This document shows positions 42,601-51,522 of a DNA stretch of 64,000 nt, in pieces. A program made the translations under genes and the position numbers. The DNA lies in assembly GCF_003201565.1 (NCBI RefSeq), contig NZ_QJJP01000003.1, forward strand, positions 1-64,000, written 5' to 3'. Origin of the DNA: Nitrosomonas sp. Nm84. GTDB taxonomy: Bacteria > Pseudomonadota > Gammaproteobacteria > Burkholderiales > Nitrosomonadaceae. A model generated the notes under the pieces. That model had not been told where the DNA came from. It was given only the letters and a program-made list of their open reading frames with translations, and searched no databases. Within the stretch, counting starts at the first letter, position 1. The number at the start of each line of letters is the position of its first letter.

Positions 42601-45469
42601 TCACATCATCATAGCCATCGCCATTGACATCGCCTGCACCGCTTACCGAAAAGCCCGAATAGTCATCTCTTGCCGCTCCATTCAGACGAAAGCCATTGTT
42701 GCCGTCAAGGCTGGATAAATTGATCGCCGCATCAAAACCCGAAGCGCGCCCAAACACCACGTAACCAAAGCCGGAATAAGTGCCGTTCGGGTCAGCGCCA
42801 GGTGCACCAATAATTACATCATCAAATCCGTCGCCATTGATATCGCCTGCTTTGCTGACTGACAATCCCGAGTGATCATACTTTTCTCCATCCAGGCGGA
42901 AACCGTTACTGCCATCGAGGTTGGATAAATCCATGGCCGCATCAAAACCGGAAGCGCGTCCGAATACTACATAACTGGAGCCGGAATTCTCGCCATTCGG
43001 CTCAGCGCCAGGTGCACCAATAATTACATCACCGAACCCGTCGCCATTGACATCGCCTGCCCGGCTGACCGATCTACCCGTATTGAATGCTCCTGCTCCG
43101 CCATCCAGACGGAAACCATTGCTGCCATCAAGACTGGATAAATCCATCGCCGCATCAAAACCCGAAGCGCGCCCAAATACCACGTAACCGGAATTAGCCC
43201 CATAGGCACCGACTATCAAATCAGCAAAACCGTCACCATTGACATCGCCCGCATTACTGACTGGCGAGCCCGAACGATCAGACGCTTCCCCATCCAGGCG
43301 AAAACCGTTGCTACCATCAAGACTGGATAAATCCATGGCCGCATCAAAACCCGAAGCACGACCAAATACTACGTAACTGGAGCCGGAATAATTGCCGTTC
43401 GGGTCAGCGCCAGGTGCACCAATAATTACATCATCAAAGCCATCGCCATTGACATCGCCTGCGTCGCTGACTGACGATCCCGAACGATCATACTTTTCTC
43501 CATCCAAGCGAAAACCATTGCTGCCATTGAGATTGACCAAACTGAATACTCCACCGAAAACTGGCTGGTCTGTGTTCACTGCCACATCAATCTGTAGCAC
43601 CGTGCTATCGCGATTGGTATAGGTGTGATAGTCGCCATCGATACCGCCGTCCAGCCAGCCACCGCCGCGTATCACCACACGATCTCCTGCATCGCCATCG
43701 ATTTTTAGCGCCCCGTTCACCTCGAGCAAATTTGCCAAGGTCAGCGTTAGTGTATTATCACCGCTGCCAGTCAGATCGATGGTATCGATACCGTCGATCT
43801 TGTCATGGAAATTGGCCAAATCCAGATCGATGCCGCTGCCGATTAATTCCAGCGTATCGATGCCTAAACCGCCATCCAGTGTTTCAAAGGCAAGATCAGG
43901 CACGCGAATAACATCATCACCATCCCCTCCCAGAAATACATCCGCTCCGCCACCACCAGTCATGACATCATTGCCGCCACCCGCTTTGAAACGCTCACCG
44001 GCCGGGGTGCCAGTGAAATTGTCATCGCCATCAGTACCTACATAAGTCACGATACCGTCAAAGTGACGATTGCCAAAAACGATATAACTGGAACCCGCAA
44101 AATCCTTTCCATTGGGACTGGCAGATGAATTACCCACCAGTAGATCATCCATTCCATCGCCATTCACATCTCCGGCGCGGCTGACTGAACTACCCCCATC
44201 CAAGCGAACACCAGTACTACTGTCAAGGGCGAATATATCCATCGCAGCATCGAAACCGGAAGCTTTACCGAACACGACATAACTGAAACCAGAGTAATCC
44301 GCGTTTGGATCAATGGAGCTAACATTAATGATCACATCATCAAAACCATCGCCATTGACATCGCCAGCGCCGCTGACTGATCTGCCCAAAGAATTTAACG
44401 CTTCTCCACCATCCACGCGAAAACCGTTGTTGCCATCCAGACTGGATAAATCTATCGAAGCATCGAATCCTGAAGCGCGCCCGAAGACTACGTAGCTGGA
44501 ACCAGAATAATAGTCATTGCGACTACTTTCGGGGGCACCAATGATCACATCGCCGAAGCCATCGCCATTGACATCGCCCGCATCGCTGACTTCAAGCGCC
44601 CCACCAAACCAACCAACACCCGCCCCTACCAAAACAAAACCGTCGTTGCCATTTAAATTGGACAAATTTACCGCGGCATCAAAACCAGTGCCCTGTCCGA
44701 ATACCACATAACTCTCGGTATCCAGATGGCCATCAAAGCCCGAGAGAGAAACAACGCCGACAATCGCATCATCATAGCCGTCGCCGTTCATGTCGCCCGC
44801 GCTGCTGACCGAAGTAGCACCAGCGCTATAGATATTGGTATTGACATCCAGGCGAAAACCGTTGTTGCCATCGAGGTCGGCAAGATTCATCGAAGCGCTG
44901 AACCCGGAAGCTTTACCATACACCACATAATCAACGGTGATCGGAGAAGGATAAGTTCCGCCGCCGCCGATAATCACATCATCAAAGCCATCCCCATTGA
45001 TATCGCCGACACTGCTGACTGGTCCACCCGCTCCTTCCAGATGAAAACCATTGTTGCCATCGAGACTGGATAAATCTATCGTCGCATCAAAACCGGAAGC
45101 CTTGCCAAACACGACATAGCTGCCATTAACTATCACATCATCAAAACCATCGCCATTGACATCGCCCGCGCTGCTGATCGATCTACTCGCTCCATCCAAA
45201 CGAAAACCATTGCTGCCATCGAGGCTGGATAAATCCATGGCAATACCAAAACCAGCAGCCTTGCCGAATACCACGTAGCTGGAGCCAGAACGATCACCGT
45301 TCGGGTAAGCACCGCGAGCACCGATAATCACATCATCAAAGCCGTCGCCGTTGACATCCCCGGCATTGCTGACCGAAGAGCCAGAAAGATCTCCTGCTGC
45401 CACACCATCCAGGCGAAAACCGTTACTGCCATCGAGACTGGATAAATTGATACTGTTAATAATTGCCAT
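39623..45469 (-). CDS. FG-GAP/RTX protein 5 (three modules, 21 blades)
   Basis: 1948 residues from ATG 45469 (GGAG 8 nt upstream). Three seven-blade propellers and three RTX/linker domains in the same order as gene 3. Some blades are identical to gene 3 over long stretches (GEALNSLGRSVSGAGDVNGD in module 1), others differ, mainly in loops and in module 3. A 6-codon tandem duplication (HGIETHGIET) sits in its C-terminal RTX domain, and the tail reads QNITMDFV in place of QNVTVDFA. With gene 3 it forms a recent full-length paralogous pair flanking gene 4. Export by a type I system and Ca2+ binding are inferred. Confidence 0.87.
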   Translation of the reverse strand: MAIINSINLSSLDGSNGFRLDGVAAGDLSGSSVSNAGDVNGDGFDDVIIGARGAYPNGDRSGSSYVVFGKAAGFGIAMDLSSLDGSNGFRLDGASRSISSAGDVNGDGFDDVIVNGSYVVFGKASGFDATIDLSSLDGNNGFHLEGAGGPVSSVGDINGDGFDDVIIGGGGTYPSPITVDYVVYGKASGFSASMNLADLDGNNGFRLDVNTNIYSAGATSVSSAGDMNGDGYDDAIVGVVSLSGFDGHLDTESYVVFGQGTGFDAAVNLSNLNGNDGFVLVGAGVGWFGGALEVSDAGDVNGDGFGDVIIGAPESSRNDYYSGSSYVVFGRASGFDASIDLSSLDGNNGFRVDGGEALNSLGRSVSGAGDVNGDGFDDVIINVSSIDPNADYSGFSYVVFGKASGFDAAMDIFALDSSTGVRLDGGSSVSRAGDVNGDGMDDLLVGNSSASPNGKDFAGSSYIVFGNRHFDGIVTYVGTDGDDNFTGTPAGERFKAGGGNDVMTGGGGADVFLGGDGDDVIRVPDLAFETLDGGLGIDTLELIGSGIDLDLANFHDKIDGIDTIDLTGSGDNTLTLTLANLLEVNGALKIDGDAGDRVVIRGGGWLDGGIDGDYHTYTNRDSTVLQIDVAVNTDQPVFGGVFSLVNLNGSNGFRLDGEKYDRSGSSVSDAGDVNGDGFDDVIIGAPGADPNGNYSGSSYVVFGRASGFDAAMDLSSLDGSNGFRLDGEASDRSGSPVSNAGDVNGDGFADLIVGAYGANSGYVVFGRASGFDAAMDLSSLDGSNGFRLDGGAGAFNTGRSVSRAGDVNGDGFGDVIIGAPGAEPNGENSGSSYVVFGRASGFDAAMDLSNLDGSNGFRLDGEKYDHSGLSVSKAGDINGDGFDDVIIGAPGADPNGTYSGFGYVVFGRASGFDAAINLSSLDGNNGFRLNGAARDDYSGFSVSGAGDVNGDGYDDVIVGAFRADSSGDYSGSSYVVFGKASGFDATLNLTSLDGSNGFRLDGIRDDKAGVSVSSAGDVDGDGFDDVIVGTSYGGYVVFGRASGFDAVLDLSELDGNNGVRIDGATYSNISGRLISGAGDVNSDGFADLLASQIYARPNGDESGSSYVIFGSRDFGRAGSDIVGTSGDDDLMGTPLAERFEAGDGNDRMTGRGGADIFRGGNGDDVIGVSDLDFQIIDGGMGSDTLELMGSGINTNLANFSDRIVGIETIDLTGSGDNTLMLTLPDLLSLSDTTDTFTVNGNSGDRVFGLMDGWTDGGIDGNYRIFTNHAAVLRIDTAVSTDSLKPGINLADLNGSNGFRLDGVTMLDKTGSSVSNAGDVNGDGFDDVIVSARGANNSFGAGYVVFGKASGFEATINLTSLDGSNGFSFYGSNSVSGAGDVDGDGFDDLLIGTRFADSNGSDSGSSYVVFGRASGFNATLNLSSLDGNNGFRLDGVTAYDRSGRSVSSVGDVNGDGFDDLLIGAPYADSNGSNSGSSYVVFGRASGFNATLNLSSLDGSNGFRLDGAMAGDISGASVSSAGDVNGDGFYDVIIGAFGADPNGDDSGSSYVIFGRTSGFDATMDLSNLDGNNGFRLDGATERDYSGRSVSSAGDVNGDGFADVIVGAGNADPQFSGSSYVVFGRASGFDATLNLSSLDGSNGFCLNGVAAYDYSGGSVSSAGDVNGDGFDDVLVGAFNADPNGYSSGSSYVVFGKASGFDAAMDLSSLDGINGIRLDGVTVYDQSGYSVSGAGDVNGDGFDDLIVGAPYADANGQNYYNYGSSYVIFGSRDFGGGNGGNVIAGTPGDDVLKGTSAADIFEAGDGNDKMIGRGGADVFHGGAGDDYIQVADLGFGSVDGGSGNDTLHLDGKDLNLDLANFGNKIHGIETHGIETICLYGRGDNALTLTATNLLDLSDTTNTLRVNGNAGDHIAIQDDGWVDGGPRGSGYYHVYTHDDAVLLVGQNITMDFV

Positions 45470-45541
45470 GATCAAATCTCCCTATGAATTTCAATCCGGC
45501 AGCTTTAGGAATACCGCAAGCGCCGCTGCTGCAACTTTTCG
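45470..45541. repeat. Conserved FG-GAP gene spacer, copy 3
   Basis: 72 bp between genes 5 and 6, nearly identical to the copy at 37466-37537. Confidence 0.8.
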
Positions 45542-48500
45542 CTATGCAAAATCCACCGTCACATTCTGCCCCACCAGCAACACCGCGTCGTCATGGGTGT
45601 ATACGTGGTAATAACCGGAGCCGCGGGGGCCGCCGTCGACCCAGCCATCGTCCTGGACAGTAATGTGATCTCCCGCATTGCCATTGACTCTGAGCGTATT
45701 GGTGGTATCCGACAGGTTAAGCACGCCATTTGCGGTTAGGGTCAACTCATTATCGCCCCTGCCATACAGACAGATGGTTTCGATGCCGTGGATTTTGTCG
45801 CCGAGATTTGCCAAGTCCAGATTCAGGTCCTTGCCGTCCAGGTGCAACGTGTCGTTGCCGCTGCCGCCGTCAACCGAGCCAAAACCAAGATCCGCCACCT
45901 GAATGTAATCATCACCGGCACCGCCATGAAACACATCCGCGCCGCTACGTCCGATCATTTTGTCATTGCCGTCGCCCGCTTCAAAAATATCCGCTGCTGA
46001 GGTGCCCTTGAGGACATCATTCCCAGGCGTGCCCGCAATCACATTGCCGCCGCTGCCACCGCCAAAATCGCTGCGGCCAAAAATAACATAACTGGAACCG
46101 GAATCCTTACCGTTCGAATCAACGCGAGGAGCACCAACCAGCAAATCATCAAATCCGTCACGGTTGACATCGCCTGCGCTGCTGACCGATTTGCCCGAGT
46201 AGTCATCACGCGCCACGCCATCCAGACGGATACCGTTAGTGCCATCGAGGCTGGATAAATTCATTGCAGCACTAAAACCGGAAGCTTTGCCAAACACCAC
46301 ATAACTAGAACCGGAGTCGCGAGCGGTGTAGCCATTCGAGTCGGCAGCGTAAGCACCGACAATCACATCGTCAAAGCCGTCACCGTTGATATCACCGGCG
46401 CTACTGACCGAACTACCCAAAGAATCGTTACTTGCCACGCCATCCAAACGAAAACCATTGCTACCATCCAGGCTGGATAGGTCAATCTGTGCATCGAATC
46501 GGGTTGCTTTGCCAAACACCACGTAGCTGGAGCCTGAACCGTAGCCGTTCGGGCCAGCACTCTTTGCGCCGATAATCATATCAGCAAAGCCGTCGCCGTT
46601 GACGTCACCTGCACTACTGACTGAATACCCAGAAACATCCTGCTCTGTCACTCCATCCAGGCGAAAGCCATTACTGCCATCGAGATTGGATAAATTCATC
46701 GCAGCATCAAAACCCGAGGCGCGCCCAAATACTATGTAACTGGAGCCAGAGCCAAGGCCGTTCGGGTCAGCATAGCGGGCGCCAACAAGCACATCATCAA
46801 AGCCATCACCATTGATATCTCCGGCACTACTAACCGCACTGCCCGACTGGTTATACGCCGCTGCTCCATCCAGGCGGAAACCGTTATTACCATCGAGACT
46901 GGATAAATTCATTGCCGCATCAAAACCGCTCGCTTTACCAAATACCACATAACTGGAGCCAGATTCTCTGCCATTCGGCTCAGCGCGGTCAGCGCCAACA
47001 ATCACATCATCAAAGCCATCGCCGTTGACATCGCCTGCACTGCTGACCGATCGACCGGAATAGTCAAACTTCGTCGCTCCATCCAAACGGAAACCGTTAC
47101 TACCATCGAGGCTGGACAGATCCAACGCGGCATCAAAACCGGCGGCCTTGCCGAATACCACATAACTGGAGCCGGATTCATCACCGCTCGAATCGGCACT
47201 AGCATCACCGACAATCACATCATCAAAACCATCGCTGTTGACATCCCCGGCATTACTGACGTTGAATCCTCCCCCTGCTCCATCCAGACGGAACCCATTG
47301 TTGCCGTTCAAACTGGATAAATCCGTCGCAGCACTAAATCCCGAAGCGTGCCCGAATACCACACCGCTAGCAGCGCCAGCATTGACGATCACATCATCAA
47401 ACCCATCACCATTGACGTCCCCGGCACCGCTGACCGAAGAACTTGATCCATCATACTCAGCCCCATCCAGACGAAAACCATTGCTGCCGTCAAGACCAGC
47501 CAAATTGATCACACCCGCTATCGGTACGTCTGTGTGCACAGCCCTATCTATCCGCAGCGTCGTCCCGCTATTGGTAAAAATACGATAATTGCCATCAATG
47601 CCGTCATCCGTCCAGCCGTCACTGAGTCCTACAACACTATCTCCTCCGTTGCCATTCACGGTAAAAGTATCGGTGGTATCGGACAAACTGAGCAAGTCCG
47701 GCAACGTGAGCATTAATGCATTGTCACCGCTGCCGGTCAAATCAATCGTTTCGATGCCATCGATGGTGTCGTGAAAGTCGGCTAGATCCAATTTAAGGTC
47801 GCTTCCCGTCAATGCCAGCGTGTCGACGCCAATCCCACCATCTATCTGTTGAAAGTTGAGATCCGGCACCGCAGTGGTATCGTCACCGTCACCGCCATGG
47901 AATATGTCCGCGCCGCCAAGGCCGCTCATGCGATCATTGCCGTCACCCGCCTCGAAGCGTTCTGCTAAGATCGTACCCGTGAGGTTATCATTTCCGGATG
48001 TGCCCTGATATACTGCCTCACCAGTAATGAATTTGCCGCCAAATACTACGTAACTAATACCGATAGAATCACCGATAATCAGATCATCGAAGCCATCGCT
48101 GTTAACGTCACCGGCGCTGCTGACCGCATAGCCAAAAAAACCACTCTCTCCCCTTCCGTCAAGACGAAAGCCATCATTGCCGTCCAAGCTGGATAAGTTC
48201 ATCGTGGCATTAAAACCGGAAGCCTTACCAAACACCACGTAACTGGCGCCGATATGCAATTCGCCATTCGGATGAGCTTCAGGCGCACCGACAAGCACAT
48301 CATCAAACCCATCGCCGTTGACATCCCCTGCACTGCTGACCGATCTGCCTGACCGGTCACCCGCCTCAACCCCATCCAGACGGAAACCGTTAGTGCCATC
48401 CAAACCGGATAAATTCATCGTGGCATCAAAACCGGAAGCACGCCCAAATACCACGTAACTGGAACCGGAGTAACCGGTATAGCTACCGTCCGGATCAGCA

Positions 48501-49465
48501 CCAAAAGCACCGATAATCACATCACCAAAGCCATCGCCATTGACATCCCCTGCGTTGCTGACCGAGCGACCCGACCAATCGCCTTCCGCCACGCCGTCCA
48601 GACGAAAACCGTTAGTACCATCCAGACTGGATACATTCATCACAGCATCAAAACCACCTGCTTTACCAAACACCACGTAACTGGAGCCGGATACCTCGCC
48701 GTTCGGCTCAGCGCGGTAAGCACCAACAAGCACATCATCAAAACCATCGCCATTGACATCGCCTGCACTGCTAACCGAACTGCCAGAAAGATCAAATTCC
48801 GCCGCTCCATCCAAACGGAAACCGTTATTGCCGTCGAGACCGGATAAATTCATCGTAGCACTAAAGCCCGAAGCCTTGCCAAACACCACGTAACTAGTGC
48901 CTGCAGTACCGACAATTACATCATCAAATCCGTCACCATTGACGTCTCCTGCACCACTCACTAAAAAGTCTATACCTCCAGCATCCAGACGAAACCCATT
49001 GCTGTCATCCAGGCTAGATAAATCGATATCAGCAGTAAAACCGGTATCCCGGCCAAACACCACGTAACTGGCCCCCGCATGGTCTTGTGGATTACCATAC
49101 TCATCATGAACTCCCTTGGCGCCAATAATGACATCACCAAAGCCATCGCCATTGATGTCCCCGGCATCGCTGACGAAAAATGGGAGCAAATTGGAGTTTG
49201 GTGCATCAAGACGGAATCCGTTACTGCCATCAAGGTTCGATAAATTGATGTCAGCAGCAAAACCGGAATCCTGTCCAAACACCACGTAACTGGAGCCAAA
49301 ATTGCCCGCGTACCAAGATTCAAAAAAAGCACCGACCATCACATCATCAAAACCATCCCCATTGATATCCCCTGCACTGCTAACTGACCTACCCGAATAC
49401 TGCCCATCCAAACGAAACCCATTGCTACCATTCAAAATAGATACGTTAATAATTGATATTGCCAT
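45542..49465 (-). CDS. FG-GAP/RTX protein 6 (two modules, 14 blades)
   Basis: 1307 residues from ATG 49465 (AGGAG 8 nt upstream). Two seven-blade propellers (about 1-475 and 650-1130) and two RTX/linker domains (about 480-645 and 1141-1307). The first propeller has diverged blades 1-3 (VHDEYGNPQDHAGASYVVFG; a short blade 3, VSGAGDVNGDGFDDVIVGTA). The second is regular. The C-terminal RTX domain is nearly identical to those of genes 3-5 and 7-8 and ends QNVTVDFA. No signal peptide. Confidence 0.87.
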   Translation of the reverse strand: MAISIINVSILNGSNGFRLDGQYSGRSVSSAGDINGDGFDDVMVGAFFESWYAGNFGSSYVVFGQDSGFAADINLSNLDGSNGFRLDAPNSNLLPFFVSDAGDINGDGFGDVIIGAKGVHDEYGNPQDHAGASYVVFGRDTGFTADIDLSSLDDSNGFRLDAGGIDFLVSGAGDVNGDGFDDVIVGTAGTSYVVFGKASGFSATMNLSGLDGNNGFRLDGAAEFDLSGSSVSSAGDVNGDGFDDVLVGAYRAEPNGEVSGSSYVVFGKAGGFDAVMNVSSLDGTNGFRLDGVAEGDWSGRSVSNAGDVNGDGFGDVIIGAFGADPDGSYTGYSGSSYVVFGRASGFDATMNLSGLDGTNGFRLDGVEAGDRSGRSVSSAGDVNGDGFDDVLVGAPEAHPNGELHIGASYVVFGKASGFNATMNLSSLDGNDGFRLDGRGESGFFGYAVSSAGDVNSDGFDDLIIGDSIGISYVVFGGKFITGEAVYQGTSGNDNLTGTILAERFEAGDGNDRMSGLGGADIFHGGDGDDTTAVPDLNFQQIDGGIGVDTLALTGSDLKLDLADFHDTIDGIETIDLTGSGDNALMLTLPDLLSLSDTTDTFTVNGNGGDSVVGLSDGWTDDGIDGNYRIFTNSGTTLRIDRAVHTDVPIAGVINLAGLDGSNGFRLDGAEYDGSSSSVSGAGDVNGDGFDDVIVNAGAASGVVFGHASGFSAATDLSSLNGNNGFRLDGAGGGFNVSNAGDVNSDGFDDVIVGDASADSSGDESGSSYVVFGKAAGFDAALDLSSLDGSNGFRLDGATKFDYSGRSVSSAGDVNGDGFDDVIVGADRAEPNGRESGSSYVVFGKASGFDAAMNLSSLDGNNGFRLDGAAAYNQSGSAVSSAGDINGDGFDDVLVGARYADPNGLGSGSSYIVFGRASGFDAAMNLSNLDGSNGFRLDGVTEQDVSGYSVSSAGDVNGDGFADMIIGAKSAGPNGYGSGSSYVVFGKATRFDAQIDLSSLDGSNGFRLDGVASNDSLGSSVSSAGDINGDGFDDVIVGAYAADSNGYTARDSGSSYVVFGKASGFSAAMNLSSLDGTNGIRLDGVARDDYSGKSVSSAGDVNRDGFDDLLVGAPRVDSNGKDSGSSYVIFGRSDFGGGSGGNVIAGTPGNDVLKGTSAADIFEAGDGNDKMIGRSGADVFHGGAGDDYIQVADLGFGSVDGGSGNDTLHLDGKDLNLDLANLGDKIHGIETICLYGRGDNELTLTANGVLNLSDTTNTLRVNGNAGDHITVQDDGWVDGGPRGSGYYHVYTHDDAVLLVGQNVTVDFA

Positions 49466-49537
49466 GATCAAATCTCCTTATGAATTTCAATCCGGCTGCT
49501 TTAGAAATAACGCAAGTGCCGCTGATGCAACTTTCCG
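49466..49537. repeat. Conserved FG-GAP gene spacer, copy 4
   Basis: 72 bp between genes 6 and 7, nearly identical to the copies at 37466 and 45470. Confidence 0.8.
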
Positions 49538-51457
49538 TTACGCAAAATCCACCGTCACATTGTGCCCCACCAGCAACACCGCGTCGTCATGGGTGTACAC
49601 ATGGTAATAACCGGAGCCGCGAGGGCCGCCATCGACCCAGCCATCGTCCTGGATAGTAATATGATCTCCCGCATTACCATTGACTCTGAGCGTATTGGTG
49701 GTGTCTGATAGGTCTAGGAGATTTGTTGCGGTTAGGGTCAATGTATTATCGCCCTTGCCATACAAGCAGATGGTTTCGATGCCGTGGATTTTGTTGCCAA
49801 GATTTGCCAAGTCCAGATTCAGATCCTTGCCGTCCAGGTGCAACGTGTCGTTGCCGCTGCCGCCGTCAACCGAGCCAAAGCCAAGATCCGCCACCTGGAT
49901 GTAATCATCGCCGGCACCGCCATGAAACACATCCGCGCCACCACGTCCGATCATTTTGTCATTGCCGTCACCCGCTTCGAAGATTTCTGCTGCCGAAGTG
50001 CCGGTGAGCTTGTCATTTCCGGGCGTGCCTGCAATGGCATTGCCACCACCGCCACTGCCAAAATCACGGCTGCCGAAAATGACATAACTAGTCCCTCTAG
50101 CACCGATCAACAGATCGCCAAACCCATCACCGTTGACATCTCCGGCACTGCTGACTGATCTGCCCAAACCACCGAAAGAATGCGGATTTTCTTCATCCAG
50201 GCGAAAACCGCTTTTACTATCCAGATTGGATAAATCGATATGTGCATCGAATCCTGAAGCTTTACCAAATACCACGTAGCTGGAACCGGAAGAATGATTA
50301 TCATGGGGAGCACCGATAATCACATCATCAAATCCATCTCCGTTGACATCTCCGGCACTGCTGACTGAGTTGCCAAAGCTACCGCCTGAGTTTACAGCTT
50401 CCAGAGTAAAACCGTTATGACCATCGAGGCTGGGCAGATCCAATGTGGCAGCAAACCCCGAAACCTTGCCAAACACGACGTAACCAGCTCCGACGAAAAA
50501 ATCATTTGTGATAGCGCTAGCAGCATAAGGCGCGCCGATGATCAGATCATCTAAGCCATCGCCATTCACATCTCCGGCGCTGCTGACTGATTGACCCGAT
50601 CCGCTATACGCTCCTCCGTTCAGACGAAAGCCATTACTGCCATCAAGACTGGATACATCCAGTGTGGCGCCAAAACCTGAGGTCTTGCCAAACACCACAT
50701 AACTGGACCCATCCGCGCCATAGTTATCGCGGTATTCAGAAAAGGGGGCGCCCACAATTACATCGTCTAAGCCATCGCCATTTACATCTCCGGCGCTGTT
50801 GACTGACCAGCCAAGACCAGCTTGTGACAAGAGTCCGTTTCTCATACTAAAACCGTTATCGCCAACAAGATCGGACACATTCAATGTCGCAGCAAAGCCC
50901 GAAGCCTTGCCGAATACCACATAACTAGCGCCGGACCCAACCGCAAAAGGAGCACCGACAATCACATCGTCAAAACCATCACCATTGATATCACCGGCAC
51001 TGCTGACAGAGTTGCCGAACTCATCAAAGTCGCTGTCGCTATCCAATCGAAAACCGTTATGACCATCCAAACTGGACAAATCGATCTGCGCATTGAATCC
51101 GGATGCTTTGCCAAATACTACGTAACTCTCGTTAGCATAAGGAAAACCGACAATCACATCGTCGAAGCCATCACCATTCACATCTCCAGCATTGCCAACC
51201 GTCTCACCCGGATTCAGCCTAAAGCCATTGCTGCCATCCAAGCTGGATAAATTGATATGAGCATCGAATCCGGATGCCTTGCCAAACACCACATAACTAC
51301 TGTCACTACTATCATTTGAGTTAACTATCACATCATCGAAGCCATCGCCGTTGACATCGCCGGCACTGCTGACTGAAATATATATATTGCTGTCACTATC
51401 CAAGCGGAAACCATTACTACCATCAAGATTGGATAAATTAAAAACTGGAACACTCAT
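49538..51457 (-). CDS. FG-GAP/RTX protein 7 (one module, 7 blades)
   Basis: 639 residues starting MSVPVFNLSNLDGSNG at ATG 51457. Its start and leader differ from those of genes 3-6 (tgattattctcctct in the leader, GGAG on the coding strand). Seven blades, several with short or unusual loops (VIVNSNDSSDSSYVVFG, VIVGFPYANESYVVFG), and the RTX domain that is nearly identical to genes 3-6 and 8, with tail HNVTVDFA. Blade sequences are more diverged than the RTX part, which suggests that the RTX part was homogenised after the propellers separated. Confidence 0.87.
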   Translation of the reverse strand: MSVPVFNLSNLDGSNGFRLDSDSNIYISVSSAGDVNGDGFDDVIVNSNDSSDSSYVVFGKASGFDAHINLSSLDGSNGFRLNPGETVGNAGDVNGDGFDDVIVGFPYANESYVVFGKASGFNAQIDLSSLDGHNGFRLDSDSDFDEFGNSVSSAGDINGDGFDDVIVGAPFAVGSGASYVVFGKASGFAATLNVSDLVGDNGFSMRNGLLSQAGLGWSVNSAGDVNGDGLDDVIVGAPFSEYRDNYGADGSSYVVFGKTSGFGATLDVSSLDGSNGFRLNGGAYSGSGQSVSSAGDVNGDGLDDLIIGAPYAASAITNDFFVGAGYVVFGKVSGFAATLDLPSLDGHNGFTLEAVNSGGSFGNSVSSAGDVNGDGFDDVIIGAPHDNHSSGSSYVVFGKASGFDAHIDLSNLDSKSGFRLDEENPHSFGGLGRSVSSAGDVNGDGFGDLLIGARGTSYVIFGSRDFGSGGGGNAIAGTPGNDKLTGTSAAEIFEAGDGNDKMIGRGGADVFHGGAGDDYIQVADLGFGSVDGGSGNDTLHLDGKDLNLDLANLGNKIHGIETICLYGKGDNTLTLTATNLLDLSDTTNTLRVNGNAGDHITIQDDGWVDGGPRGSGYYHVYTHDDAVLLVGHNVTVDFA

Positions 51458-51522
51458 GATTATTCTCCTCTAGCATCATCTTTGAATTGCTACTGTATTA
51501 AAAGTGAAATGCAACTCTCGCG

